Below, piece after piece: positions 24,770-34,798 of a stretch of 64,000 nt of DNA. Position 1 is the stretch's first letter. Each line of letters begins with the position of its first letter. The stretch lies in NCBI GenBank assembly GCA_021234155.1, contig JAJEKV010000091.1, positions 2,115,501 through 2,179,500 of the forward strand, read 5' to 3'. A program made the translations under genes and the position numbers. The notes below the pieces were generated by a model. That model had not been told where the DNA came from and did no database searches. It saw only the letters and a program-made list of their open reading frames with translations. This DNA comes from Isoetes taiwanensis. Taxonomy: Eukaryota; Streptophyta; Lycopodiopsida; Isoetales; Isoetaceae.

Positions 24770-26200
24770 ACTAGGCCCCGCCTCTCGATCCTTAGCCCTA
24801 GGAGGTGGTGGAGGCGGGGGTGTCGCTACAGAGTAACCCCTGGGGTCTACCGTGGCAGCCAAGAATGATGCAACCTCTCGGTGGATAGGCAACGGCCAAT
24901 GGGGCTGAGGAGGGCTTCATGCCCATCCAAGGCGAATGTCCTCGACCCAAGGCCGTCAGGGCAAGATCCCGTCAGACGAAAGTACATACGTGAACGCACG
25001 ATAGGGAAGCTTCTTGTGGCCGACCAGTGTAGAGAGTGCACGGGAGGGCCCACCATGAGGCTTCGGCCTCCGCCCTAGATCTCGGGCTATGAAGAGGACT
25101 TGTCCATGCCTGGAAGGCCGACAAAAAGAAACGGGTAAGGTGGTTACCCAAAGACTTTCCCCTGCGTCTCTCGATGTCTTTGCCACTTCCTTATCCAAGT
25201 CCATGGGGACTTCTTCCTCCTTGAGCTCCCATTGCTCCTCCTTCTTGTCTGCTTGAGGTTATGGTATAAATCTTCACCCTCATCATCCGAAGCCTGGAGG
25301 GAACCTCAACCATATTAATGTTTGGGACGTGAGGTCCCATAGCCGCGAAGGCATCCGTGCAAAGCCGGCGGCGGGGTTCCTCGCATCACGGTCGCTAAGA
25401 CGTAATAGAGTCTCCGTGCGGCTCTAGGATCTCCCCGACGGAATCGGCGGTAGTGCACCTCGAGGAAGCTTCGGTGAGAAGTGAAGTCGATGAAATCATC
25501 CATACAATACTCCGCAAGCTCGTAAAGTACATGGTCTTTGGCGCTAAGCCGAAATCCGCCACCACGTGATACGCCCGCATAATATCATCCAAGAGAAGGT
25601 ATTCCCGCCCCCGGTGATAAATAACCGGAAGGCCGCCTAACCCCGACTAAGCCTATAGATTGGTCACGGCGCCGGTAGCTCCTCTGCTAGCTCTTTCCAA
25701 CGGGCAAAGTCGCCCATTCCTATATGCTCATCCCCCCTCCCTGAGGATTCTCGGTAGCTTGCCCTTCTCTGCCGGCAAGATTTCATCCTCAACGTATTGG
25801 TCCATGAGGATGGCTAGAGCGAAAGTAGCTTCCGTGATACTACGCCTCGATCTTTGGACCACCGATAGGTGTTTACCCCATCGGAGTTTCCCCTTCAAGA
25901 CGCCATAAGCATGTGTGTCCCCGCCTAGCATCTGTAAACTATCTCCCCGCCTCCAAATACAAGTGGGGAGGATCCCCTAGAGGAATACACAGAGGAAGCA
26001 TTTCCTCCATGTAAAAGTCAAGGAATCCGGCGTAGTCCGGATGCCGCTGCATATTGGCAAGGAGATCTATGCGTTGGCATAGCAAAGGTCAAGCAGCAGT
26101 CGAAGGAACCTGTGGATCCCATTTCTCCCATCAAGGTACCCGTGCAAAGAAGGTCTGGGCGGCAGCCCATGGCGCTAGAAGGGAGGAGAGAGGAAAAGAA
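24770..26200 (-). CDS. Extra ORF 2 between leader and gag, unknown
   Basis: About 1.4 kb of GC-rich, coding-like DNA on the element's own strand, broken by frame changes. Readable pieces in order are EATFALAILMDQYVEDEILP (about 25.85-25.78 kb), LDDIMRAYHVVADFGL and ELAEYCMDDFIDFTSHRSFL (25.6-25.45 kb), RRLYYVLATVMRG, an acidic stretch, then KLPYRAFTYVLSSDGILP (about 25.0 kb). I cannot assign a family. No gag, protease, RT or integrase motif is present. The consistent strand and GC content suggest a real protein of roughly 400-450 residues. Confidence 0.45.
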
Positions 26201-26379
26201 GCGCTTAAAATAACTCTTACCCCTTTTAAACCCTTTTTTATTAAAGCCGACGTCAACATTTTATTTTAAATTTAACATAAAAAACATTAAACTTTTAATT
26301 CAAAATAAAAAGCCTCTTTATTAATTATCACAAAAAATAAAAAATATGTACAAATGCGATCCCCGCAAGTAGGCTAAGG

Positions 26380-26745
26380 TTGCTCCCCGCATCCTACGGG
26401 CGAGGGCTAAATCCTTAGGCATTATGGTGACCCTTTTGCGTGGATAGCGCAGCGTTGGCATCACTAAAGTGCTACCAAGTAGGCTTCGCCAGCCTCTTGG
26501 AGCGCCAAAATTGCAAAGGTCCGAAACGGAGATCGGTCTTAAATTGCCGCGTACATCTCCCCGCATCACTACCGGTGAAGGTAGCTTCCCCGATGAAGGT
26601 CCGTGGACTTCTGAAATTTCGCGGATCTCCCAAGCAATGCCACGGCACTGGTCGAACCGGCGAGGCTTCCGTGGCCCCGTGCCCCGACGATGTTGGCACC
26701 GTTTTAGCCCCAAAGAACCGGCCGGAGTTATCCACTGGGCCATTT
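26380..26745 (-). CDS. Histone H3-like fold encoded inside the chromovirus
   Basis: The minus strand carries the landmarks of histone H3 in order, across a few one-base frame changes. These are PRKPRRF (tail/alpha-N junction; H3 has KKPHRF), EIR then KFQKSTDL (alpha-N helix), KLPFTR and EMYA, FKTDLRF (loop 1 approach), [16 protein letters not shown] (alpha-2), [20 protein letters not shown] (loop 2 and alpha-3), and MRG. Spacing from FKTDLRF to ALQEA equals that of canonical H3, without the extra loop-1 residue typical of CENH3. An ATG at 26,743 opens one frame (MAQWITPAGSLG...). A longer N-terminal extension from 27.6 kb is possible. The C-terminus runs on past RRMRG instead of ending at the usual ERA. 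H3 forms the nucleosome core with H4. Its role here is unknown. The identity of the fold is firm; its functionality is not. Confidence 0.85.
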
Positions 26746-27661
26746 TGCCTCCCGGCCGAGTTGGTCTTCTTCCCAAAAGCCCCGACAGTCCTTAACTTAT
26801 CCTTGTATTGGATCGGGCCGTCTTATGGGCGACTCCCTTCCTCCGGAGCTTAACGGTGGGATCGCCGGTTTTGGGTTCGAGCCACCCCGGATGCACCTCC
26901 CCGCTGGTCCCGCTGATCTTGTCGGGTCCCGCTCATCTTGCTCCAACTTCTCGCTCTTCCCGAAGCTCTCCTTAGGGTCTTCTTGGATCTCGAGCAAAAG
27001 CTGACACGCACCGATTAAGTTCGATGGGTACCGCTGTGGCGCGGACCCATATCTATCACGAATAGTTGTCGATAGTCTATGCCGATGTCGGGGATTTCTC
27101 CCCATACAAAGCCGTTGGAACCCTCATGCCGCTGGTATGGGGAACCTCAATGGCTCCCCGCCATCAATGACGGCAAAGGCCGCCCCCGAGGTACCGGTAC
27201 TCCCTACCCCTCGGTGTCGGCCCGGGCCATCCCTGGTCGCCCTCCCCGCAAAACCCCTAATGCGGTGCCTCCCGAATCCGACATCTTCCTCCTCCTCGGG
27301 TGATGGCCTTCCTGTTCGAGGATAAAATTTGATGAGCATCATTACCATATCAGGTTGCTCAACAAGGGTATACGGAGTCGGGCGTAGGTTCAAATTTCTG
27401 ATGAGGAATGGCTCGAGAAGTGATAGACGTGATATGGAATCCTATCGTTGTTCTCAAACCTATTGACCAGCCATCCAACAAGATGTCGATGAGGGCCGGG
27501 TCAAGAGCCATGTGCTTAGCAATCATGGCGTAGATCTCCACGATGCTCATGGTGGACGGATCCGGAGCGCTTTTGGTAATGGCCATAGCGGTAGTGCGGC
27601 ACAAGAAAGGGGATGGCAAAGGGGGCTTAAGATGAACAAGGCACAAGGGGCGCAGGATCAA
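26746..27661 (-). CDS. Extra ORF 1, N-terminal extension or separate ORF ahead of the H3-like fold
   Basis: It is coding-like on the element strand and continuous in GC content with the H3-like segment. A clean start at about 27,577 reads MAITKSAPDPSTMSIVEIYA then MIAKHMALDPALIDILLDGW. An arginine/glycine-rich stretch follows (GRATRDGPGRHRGVGSTGTSG, about 27.25 kb), then LLLEIQEDPKESFGKSEKLE (27.0 kb), then basic pieces (KLRRKGVAHKTARSN, about 26.83 kb) that could be the tail of the H3-like protein. No family is recognised. Whether this is one fusion protein with the H3 fold or two ORFs cannot be told through the frame changes. Confidence 0.45.
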
Positions 27662-28317
27662 GGTCCGTCCGGTGGTGATGGCGAGGGCTGCTCAAAGGCG
27701 GTTGGAGGCACGGAAGCAAAAGCAAATGACGAAATGGTTTGCTAAATCGGCCAATTAACTTTTAAAATTTCAAAAATTTTTCCTTATTAACTTCAAAATT
27801 TTTTATTTAAAACAAAAATTATACCTACGGGAATACGCCCGGCACATACGGCATTGGCCGATGGCATTATATCTGCTTCCGCCGACCGGGTGTCGCCGAA
27901 TGCAAGCGGCGGCCTGAAAGTTGACTCCCCGGGGGCCCGCTGACTGAAGTTCGACGGCCCGGGCCGACAAAGATTTCGGCGCTTGAACTTGATCGCAGTT
28001 TACAAAAAAAGCGGGCTACCGGACCGCTTTTGGCCCCGGGGCTTTGACCATTTTTTTCGCCTCGGAGTTGACTGTTCTAGGGTAATTCAAGTACCGATCC
28101 AAGGAAACCATCTCCTTCGGCCATTTGAGCTACCCACCGACACCCCGCTAGGCCTCCAATCTTGGCCCCTCCACTTCAAAGCTACAATTTCTTAACTTAA
28201 CCTAACACCAAGCCAAACAACAAAGAGAACTAACGACACATTGACTTAGCCTCCTCCTAACTACCGTATACGAAGTTAGTGTTTGGTGCTATGATTTCGA
28301 AAGCAACCGAAATCACG

Positions 28318-28329
28318 GCCGGGATACCA
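28318..28329 (-). other. Primer-binding site of the inner chromovirus
   Basis: The minus strand reads TGGTATC followed by CCGGCC, next to the LTR end. The first seven bases match the initiator tRNA-Met site seen intact at 7888-7899 (TGGTATCAGAGC). The rest differs at C/G-rich positions, possibly a base-calling error. Confidence 0.7.
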
Positions 28330-29914
28330 GGACGCTCCTGCATTGCTATACGACCCTGGACGTATACATGCGGGGACTTTCCCTCCCATGGCAATCATCT
28401 CACCATGAGCGTGGCCCTCCGCCTGTTTCGTGCCATCTATGAAATGAGGCCCCAAAGAAGGACACGGGGGTCATTCGCCCACGCCGATGGGACTCCTACG
28501 TCCGCGGAAGCATGAATACAAGGGTTAGCCCACAAATGAATATACATAAATAACCACCACGAAGGGTGGCGATCCATCTAATATACCAACGGGCGTAGAA
28601 TATGCATCTAATCCCACGAAAACACCCAGTAACCCGTTCTACCCCCGCTCGTACTCCCGTGAGGATCGACCGACCCCAGTGGGCCTCAAGGGATCAGCAG
28701 ACCGAGTCTTGGCATGGCATTGGTCTGGCATAGAACATTGGCTAGGGTTGTCCACTCCATCCGCCCCACCCTGTGCACACTTTGCGATGGGTCGATTCAT
28801 GCTATGGCTTTGCTATAGCCTTCCTGGAGACGCAAACTCGGGGCATCACCCTCCTCGAGCCTACTCCGTGTTCATGACGCCTGGTCCGATGAGGCAGGCC
28901 GGGGAGGCGTCCCTTCCGTAATCACAAAGGTTCCATGGGTGAGCTAGAGAATACGCGTCCGCATCACTGACCCCGCGATCCGTGCACTGACTTACTCACC
29001 CTAAATCTACTCAAAGTGCATGGTGCTCCATAATGATCACACCTCTACACCTGTGGAGTGTCGGACCCATACCCGCCCCTCAACGTGACCGCTATCGGGC
29101 CTAGCCCATCGGAGTCTCGTGAGCCTTGTATGCTCATGCAAGACCCCACCCCTCATGTCACCATGTGTTCCTTTGTCCGGTGCTAAGCCGCACCATAGCA
29201 TCTAGGACCCAGGTTCTTGTGCACGGCCGCATATAATGGGACTATGCATGCGCTATCTAGGAGCATACTACAATACGGTTCGTGAGGCCTCTACCCCGTA
29301 ATCCCCCGCTTCAAAAGTCGATTAAACAAAGAACTAACAATCCATCCTTTCGTAGTAAGAACCGTAATTGAATATAAAGAGAACTTGTTTGTACAATCAA
29401 GGGTTAGTTTCTATGATTGATTCACAAAGAGAACAGAGAGAGAGACGGACACAACCAAGTGTTAACTAGAATTCACATAGCCACCTACCCACTCGGCCGA
29501 CTCGCTTCCATGGGGCCCCATCTTCCTCGGGAGTTGAGAATTCAAATTGCTACTTCACAGGACGCATCATATGGTGATCTTCTCGCAAGTGTATGATGGC
29601 CTTCCCCCTCGGCCTTCCTTGGTCGATCTTCGTGAGTCAATCCCGTGGATAGGGGTCAAGTTGGCATCCAAACTTGGCAATCCCCATGCTGCCCAATTGA
29701 TTGGGGCAGGTGGCGCCTCCCCAAATGGTAATTAGCCTAATTTCCTAGGTTATAGGTTATTATTATTAATGTGTTAAATTAGCATAGCTAATTTAATCCT
29801 TTTTAAGGTAACTCCCTAGGTTGCAATTAAATTCCCATTGCAAATACATGACGTAGACCGTATTTCCCATTACAAATACATGACGTAGACCGTATAACTA
29901 CATGGAACGTCACA
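28330..29914 (-). repeat. 5' LTR of the inner chromovirus
   Basis: About 1585 bases ending GGAACGTCACA, then target duplication GATGA. Its left end reads GGACGCTCC where TGTGACGCTCC is expected, so two or three terminal bases are altered or miscalled. This LTR contains the element promoter by family rule; no TATA box was singled out. Confidence 0.93.
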
Positions 29915-29919
29915 GATGA

Positions 29920-31467
29920 ACCTACAACGTATTTGATACTGTTGCATGAAGTATTACGCAGGTCCCAGCTCCTGCAACCACATAATTCAGTATGCAATAT
30001 GCAATCATGGGAATTGAACCCATGCATTACCAAAATAAACACATCGTTATAGGATATTAAAAACTGAAATATGTGAAGAAGGTAGCTACAAATGAATACT
30101 GTCCATTTTCAACAAATGAACTGGAAGAAAGCAAGACAACCTGAGATATCCAAACTTGCCTTGGGATCTTTTGGAAAACCTTTTGGGATCAAAAGAATCT
30201 GTGCAAAACCAAAAAAAAGCAACCAAGTGATTTGCTTTGTGGACATAAGGGAAGGCTTGTACCTGAAATGGAGTAAAATAGAGTTAGCAGCGACGAAGCA
30301 AAAAAGAAGCCAGACTGGAAAAATGGAAGGGGATACGAATATTAGGAGCTTGGTTCGTATTTAAAAAAAGCAAAAAAATGCCACTGTCGTCTGCCACTAC
30401 CTCAGAATTTATCTTCAAGAATATGTTCCCTATCCACAACTACGATTGACATCAACATCTCAGGGAAATGTGTTTCATAAACCTACCATTTAAGATCTGA
30501 GAAGCAAAGGGTAGAGCACATTCCCAACTGCTCTGCTCCATGAAAATGTAACTCTTGCAGCTTCTGTAAAATCCAAGACAGAGCAAATAGGGTTTAGGTG
30601 TAGTTCTACCTGCCCATAGATTCCTCTGTGAAAGGCCTGATGCTTGTGGCCATGGATGCGCAGCTTCAAAAACTGTCTCGACCGGCACTGCTTCTATGAT
30701 CTGCTCCTACAATTGCCACATAATAAGTAAGTAGATAAGAATAGCTTATTAAGAAAAGGGATTAAAACTAAAGCAGTTTAATGCATGCTCCAAAGCAATA
30801 AATTCTCTACCTTTTCAAGGTCATGTGAAGAATGATTTTAAAGACCTTGAAACACAAAAGTAAGAAGAAATATGTCAGCAGAAAAGAAAGAAGAACTCTC
30901 TTTTGAGTCCGATTCAAAGGTCCTGAGCCCTTAACTTGGGAAAGTTACTGAATGCATTACAGACCAAGACAAAGGAATGAGACAACGATTAAGTAGCACC
31001 GTGTTTGTGAAGATAAGCCCACCCGAAAATCGTTCCAGAAATTTGTCAAATCGCAGTAGGGGTCCGGCTCCAGAAATACAGATCTTGCCTTTGATCTGAA
31101 CCCAAAAAACCAGAGTTACAAATTTCGTTGACTCTTGCCTTATGCCTTATGATGTAGAAAACGTATCTCTTAACTTTAATCTGCAAAACCTCTGCATAAC
31201 AGATGCGGTTTCTAACCCTAAACCAAAACCGAAAATTGGTTTATCTAGACATTTTCTCCTAGCCCGAAACAAAAAATGACTTTACCTGGACGTTTTCTTC
31301 TACCCCGATACTCTTCAATCTGGAAAAAAATAATGCCAAAACTTGCTTCTCAAAGGGCCACCGATATAGCCTGAAGAAAAAAGAAAGAACTGTTGTGCCG
31401 CACTGCCGGAGCCTCTAGCTATGGCAGTGTTTGCATTTGAAGTACAGATAAATAAGCTATTGGCCAT
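29920..31467 (-). pseudogene. Unidentified captured gene, 5' half
   Basis: A minus-strand start at 31,467 opens a 50-residue reading frame (to 31,315) beginning MANSLFICTSNANTA, rich in Ser/Ala/Arg and resembling an organelle transit peptide. Exon-like blocks with AG/GT borders follow. They are SKARSVFLEPDPYCDLTN (about 31.1 kb), IIEAVPVETVFEAAHPWPQA (about 30.69 kb, ending GGGCAG|GTAGAA), LQELHFHGAEQLGMCSTLCF (about 30.56 kb), VQAFPYVHKANHL (about 30.25 kb) and LIPKGFPKDPKASLDIS (about 30.18 kb). The gene would continue at 16,846 on the other side of the chromovirus. The family is not recognised. Exons are short and phases were not proven. Confidence 0.5.
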
Positions 31468-31740
31468 TTCGCCTATAAATTGCGAACTTCTGTCACTAAT
31501 GGGGCATCAAGATGATGAAGTAGCATCCCTTGCCGAGCTCGGCTATGGCGGATATGACAGCCGACAGAAAGCTGTGTAGAATAGGGAAAGTAGGTTGTCT
31601 AGATAGAGGCAACCTTGTGCTGAAGCTGATTATGCACTGGCTATGGCGATGGGAACGAAGGAGCGACTGAATCAAATCTGAAGGGTTTAAAAACAGTCAA
31701 AAATTCAAAATTCGTATTGCAGCACATCCCGCAAGGGGAA

Positions 31741-31780
31741 GAGGGAACGCCGCATGCGGCGTAAGATGCGGCGTTCCCTC
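31741..31780. repeat. Perfect 15-base inverted repeat at the insertion boundary
   Basis: GAGGGAACGCCGCAT (31741-31755) is mirrored by ATGCGGCGTTCCCTC (31766-31780) around a 10-base loop. It sits exactly where the outer Ty3 RT coding stops, so it may belong to the 5' end of the inserted element. Confidence 0.85.
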
Positions 31781-32409
31781 TGGCACGGAAACCAATGCAA
31801 TCCCAAAATAAAAAAGAAGATATCTCCTACTCTAGCTGAGTTGGCGATATAAACTTCTCATTTGTGATGCATTCGTAGATGGTTTCACCTTCTCCAAGGC
31901 TGCAGATCCACTTGTAAACCATTTTCTGAAACATAATTGCCCAATAGTTTCCCTCCTCTAGTGAAGAAAATACACTTAGTAGGATTCAAACTTATACCAT
32001 AAAATCGACACCTTTCAAAAACTTTTCTGAGATAATCCAAGTCATCCCTTCTTGGATTAAAAAATATTGTTGTGTTATCTATAAAGACTCTTAAAAAGTC
32101 TAAAATGTCATGAAAAGCATATGTCATAACTCGCTGAAATGTGGCTGGAGCATTTGCGAGGCCAAAATGTAATACCTTATAAGCATAGATGCCAAATGGC
32201 GTTCGAAAAGCCGTTATTGCTTGATGTGGTGAATAAATTTGGTTTTGATTATATCCCGAGTAACCATCTAAGAAAGAATGGGCATGATTTCCTGCAACAA
32301 TGTCCAACAAAGTGTCTATGAATGGTGTAGGAAAATGATCTCTTTTGGTAGCTTTGTTGAGATCCTTATAATCAATGCACACTCGGATTGAGTTATTTGA
32401 CTTTCTCAC
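31781..32409 (-). pseudogene. Outer Ty3 reverse transcriptase, N-terminal part
   Basis: 174 open codons from 32,409 contain the RT palm. IRVCIDYKDLNKATKRDHFP, then HSFLDGYSGYNQ with the first catalytic Asp, TAFRTPFGIYAYKVLHFGLA, NAPATFQRVM, FLRVFIDNTTIFF and LNPTKCIFF are all present. The YxDD box reads VFIDNTTI, so the second catalytic Asp has become Asn. After GLQVD the frame shifts; ISPTQLE, EISSFL continue toward the thumb until the inserted element begins at about 31,781. The remaining RT end is at 13,823. Confidence 0.9.
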
Positions 32410-33199
32410 TGGTACAATAGAACTGATCCAATTTTAATTTGGGACCGGTACAATAAATCCTGCCTCCAAAAGCTTCATGACTTCGCCCTTTACTTGTTCC
32501 TCTATAGCTGATTCATTCTCCTTTGAGCTTGTTGGACTGCTTCTGATCCTTTTTTCAAATCAATGGTATGAACTACAACCTTTGGCGGAATACCTTTCAA
32601 TTCCTTGTAATTTCTTGTTAAAACATCCCTAATTCTCTTAATAAAGATATCAAATCATGCTCTTCCTCTTGAGTAAGATCTCCTCCAATAGTAACCAATT
32701 CTTCTTGATCTCCTTGAGAAATATTGATGTTCTTGACTGAATATGGTGACTGATGAATGTACCATCTTCATTATGAATGTCCTCCTCCACCATAGGATGT
32801 GTCAACATGGGCTGATTTTCTTCTATAGATGGAAACTGTTCTGTGGGTAGCATATTGAATTGCACCTTCTTAGGTGCTGACACCTTTAAGACTGATCCCG
32901 TTAAAGCCTTTGGCAAAGAGCTCTTAGTTTTCTCCGTTATCGGCATTACTCTTGGTTCTTCTGTTTGACCTTGTAACTACATTTACTTTGCCAATCTCTT
33001 CTTCTTGCTGAAATGTGTCATTCTCCACCTCAACAAATCCACATTTCACTACTGATTTTGCATTCTCTTGCTTCTTAATTTCCTCAATGAGAGCCTTAAC
33101 TTGAGGATTTTCAATATATTTTGCATCTTGAATGCGAGCATCATTACTTGCTACCTTAGTGGATATTATTGGCTGCTCATTTTGGTTTCCCATGAATCT
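32410..33199 (-). pseudogene. Outer Ty3 gag-pol linker (protease region)
   Basis: Two open stretches (33,193-32,924 and 32,946-32,650) give polar, lysine-rich text such as NPQVKALIEEIKKQENAKSV. They lie between the zinc knuckles and RT, where protease belongs. No convincing DSG/DTG protease box was found, so this is placed by order only. Confidence 0.5.
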
Positions 33200-34480
33200 T
33201 CAAACAAGTACTTCCATCATGCTTAAATTTATCACATAACTTGCAATACAAATGCGCCTTACTTGAATACCATCCCTATTTTGGCTGCACCATTTGTGTG
33301 GAGGCCATTGGAGCTTGTTGGACCATTGGAGCTTGTGGGATGAGAATTGCTGCTTGCATTGGTTGAATAGGAATAGGTGGTGCTTGTTGCATAACAACAA
33401 ATACCGGATTAGCCCTCTCAAAGAATCTCTTCTCCCTACATTCTTAATCATTATGGCCCTTGATTTGACATCTTGAACAAAATTTCGGCAATCTACATAT
33501 GGTTTCAGAGTGTCCAATAGATCCATAATACTCACAAGTAATAAACTGAACCTCCAATGATTTCTCCCCTATTGTAAGCTTAGAAACTTTTGCTGCAATA
33601 TCTTCTGGTTGTTTATGCTCTGGAGTAACAACTTCATTAATGTATCCTAGCTTGTTTTCCGTCTTGAGAGCAAACTTTTGTGCTTCCAATAATGTTGTAG
33701 GCTATTTAGCCTTTACCTTATGAGCAATTGCTCGTTTCAGCCCCTTTATATACCATTGGATATCCAATTCATCATTTCTTGCAATCTTTCAATGAACTAC
33801 GGCTTTGAATATCGCAATATACTGCTAATTATACTCCCTTATTGATTCATCCTCATTTTGTATGAAATTGGTCCGCCTTTCCATAGTCTTATCCTTACCA
33901 TGGACTTCTTGATAAGTAGCAACAAATGCTTCTTTCTATTCCTGATATGTAATGGTATCTGGCTGAGTTTGTGCCCAATCCTCCACTGAATCTTGCAAAG
34001 AACTTTGAAACCAAAGCAAGTAATCAGCAGCCAGTAATTTACATTACTAGCAATACCTCAAACTTCACAATATGCTTTAAAGGATCCTGCTCTACCAGAT
34101 CATCAAACTTTGGAATCCCCATTGTCTGAAAACCACACCGACGGTAGTAATACAACCATTTCTGCCTATTCTTGAGGTTCTTGAAATTGAGAAAACGAAA
34201 TGGAATCTCCCTTTAATTTGAAAAACGAAATTGGATTACCTTCTAGATCAGTATATGGAATGAGAATCTCCTAGATCTGAGAAGTAGAAACCAGATCTGC
34301 TCCCAAATCTGAAATAAAATTGAATCTTGATGCAATTTTGAGCCAAAATCCTGAGTCACTGGACCCCTTCTGAAGCTTGGCGGTGTATCCTTCTTACTTC
34401 TTTTGGGCATAAAACTATGCTTTCCTTGCGAAATTGCACCCCATAAATCAGTTATGGCGACATCCCCTTTATACAAAGAG
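33200..34480 (-). pseudogene. Outer Ty3 gag with zinc knuckles
   Basis: The first 77 codons (34,476-34,243) follow the leader. The capsid region at 34.1-33.7 kb is broken by stops but has FDDLVEQDPLKHI. The 33,689-33,444 piece has CEYYGSIGHSETIC (one Cys of CCHC changed to Tyr) and a second knuckle starting CSRCQIKGH. Gag packages element RNA. It is clearly decayed. Confidence 0.75.
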
Positions 34481-34498
34481 ATTGCTCCTTCGCCAAAT

Positions 34499-34798
34499 TA
34501 TTAGAGCCTAAACTCCAACCTTGCAAGAAGGATGAAAAACCCAGTAATCCAAGCTTAATTTACCAGATCTATGCAATGCACAACATAAAGACTCATAATC
34601 TCCATAGCTAGATCAAGATAATATCTCTCTCATACACCGTCTCTGTTTCTCTCTCTTCTCAGATAACACTCTCCTCTCTGATAGCCCAGGTACACCATGC
34701 ATATGTGCATATCTCCTCCTCGTGTGCCGGTATGTACATACATGTATATATGCCTTCTATATACGACCATATATATGGTCTTCTATACCACCTCAATA
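34499..34798 (-). repeat. 5' LTR of the outer Ty3 element
   Basis: About 300 bases, the partner of 11250-11545. It is followed by GTAAT (34799-34803), the target duplication. Inside it on the minus strand, AATTTGGCG next to the LTR resembles the TGGCGCC-type primer site of Tat/Athila elements (34,485-34,498). Confidence 0.9.

Larger units (their letters stand above)
16852..29914 (-). mobile_element. Inner Ty3/gypsy chromovirus, 13.06 kb, with extra coding region and histone H3-like ORF
   Basis: LTRs are at 16852-18439 and 28330-29914, flanked by the same 5-base target duplication GATGA at 16847-16851 and 29915-29919. The primer site lies inside the right LTR and the polypurine tract inside the left, giving minus orientation. 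Coding order is extra region (about 27.7-24.0 kb, including the H3-like ORF), gag, protease, RT, RNase H, integrase, and a chromodomain-like tail (LVKWKHLPLEDAT). Chromoviruses are usually 5-10 kb with gag directly after the leader, so 13 kb with about 4 kb of extra coding-like DNA is unusual. AT-rich parts of the two LTRs are identical, indicating a young insertion. The many frameshifts may be sequencing error rather than decay. Confidence 0.92.
13824..31815 (-). mobile_element. Helitron-like insertion carrying a split gene (contains the inner chromovirus)
   Basis: On the minus strand the left boundary reads GCCCGGC-ATT-GCCGGGC, ACACGTTC, CTAG, then T. This is a hairpin plus CTRR Helitron 3' end of the same design as those at 7101 and 60827. 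It abuts the outer Ty3 RNase H, while the other half of that RT resumes near 31,781-31,815. Removing 13824 to about 31.8 kb nearly reconnects the outer pol. The insert is about 4.9 kb once the 13-kb chromovirus is subtracted, and it holds exon-like blocks of one minus-strand gene. The 5' end is not certain: no textbook TCTCTACTA start is present, and a perfect 15-base inverted repeat (31741-31780) sits at the boundary. No Rep/helicase is seen. Confidence 0.6.
11250..34798 (-). mobile_element. Outer Ty3/gypsy retrotransposon, interrupted by nested insertions
   Basis: The two LTRs (11250-11545 and 34499-34798) are flanked by the same 5-base target duplication, GTAAT, at 11245-11249 and 34799-34803, which proves a single insertion. 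Coding order on the minus strand is gag with zinc knuckles (about 33.2-34.5 kb), reverse transcriptase (31.8-32.4 kb), then RNase H and integrase (11.9-13.8 kb). Between RT and RNase H about 18 kb of foreign DNA is inserted. Without that the element would be about 5.6 kb. Stops, frameshifts and a lost catalytic Asp show it is dead. RT wording (DYKDLNKAT, SFLDGYSGYNQ) is nearer the non-chromovirus Tat/Athila side than the inner element; that placement is inference. Confidence 0.9.

Noticed and set aside
26380-26745. Calling the H3-like protein a centromeric CENH3
   Set aside because: The spacing between FKTDLRF and ALQEA equals canonical H3, without the extra loop-1 residue, and FKTDLRF itself is the canonical wording.
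29985-30025. TGGGAATTGAACCCA, resembling a tRNA T-arm on the minus strand
   Set aside because: There is no D-arm, anticodon arm or matching acceptor stem at the right distance. It is at best a decayed SINE piece.
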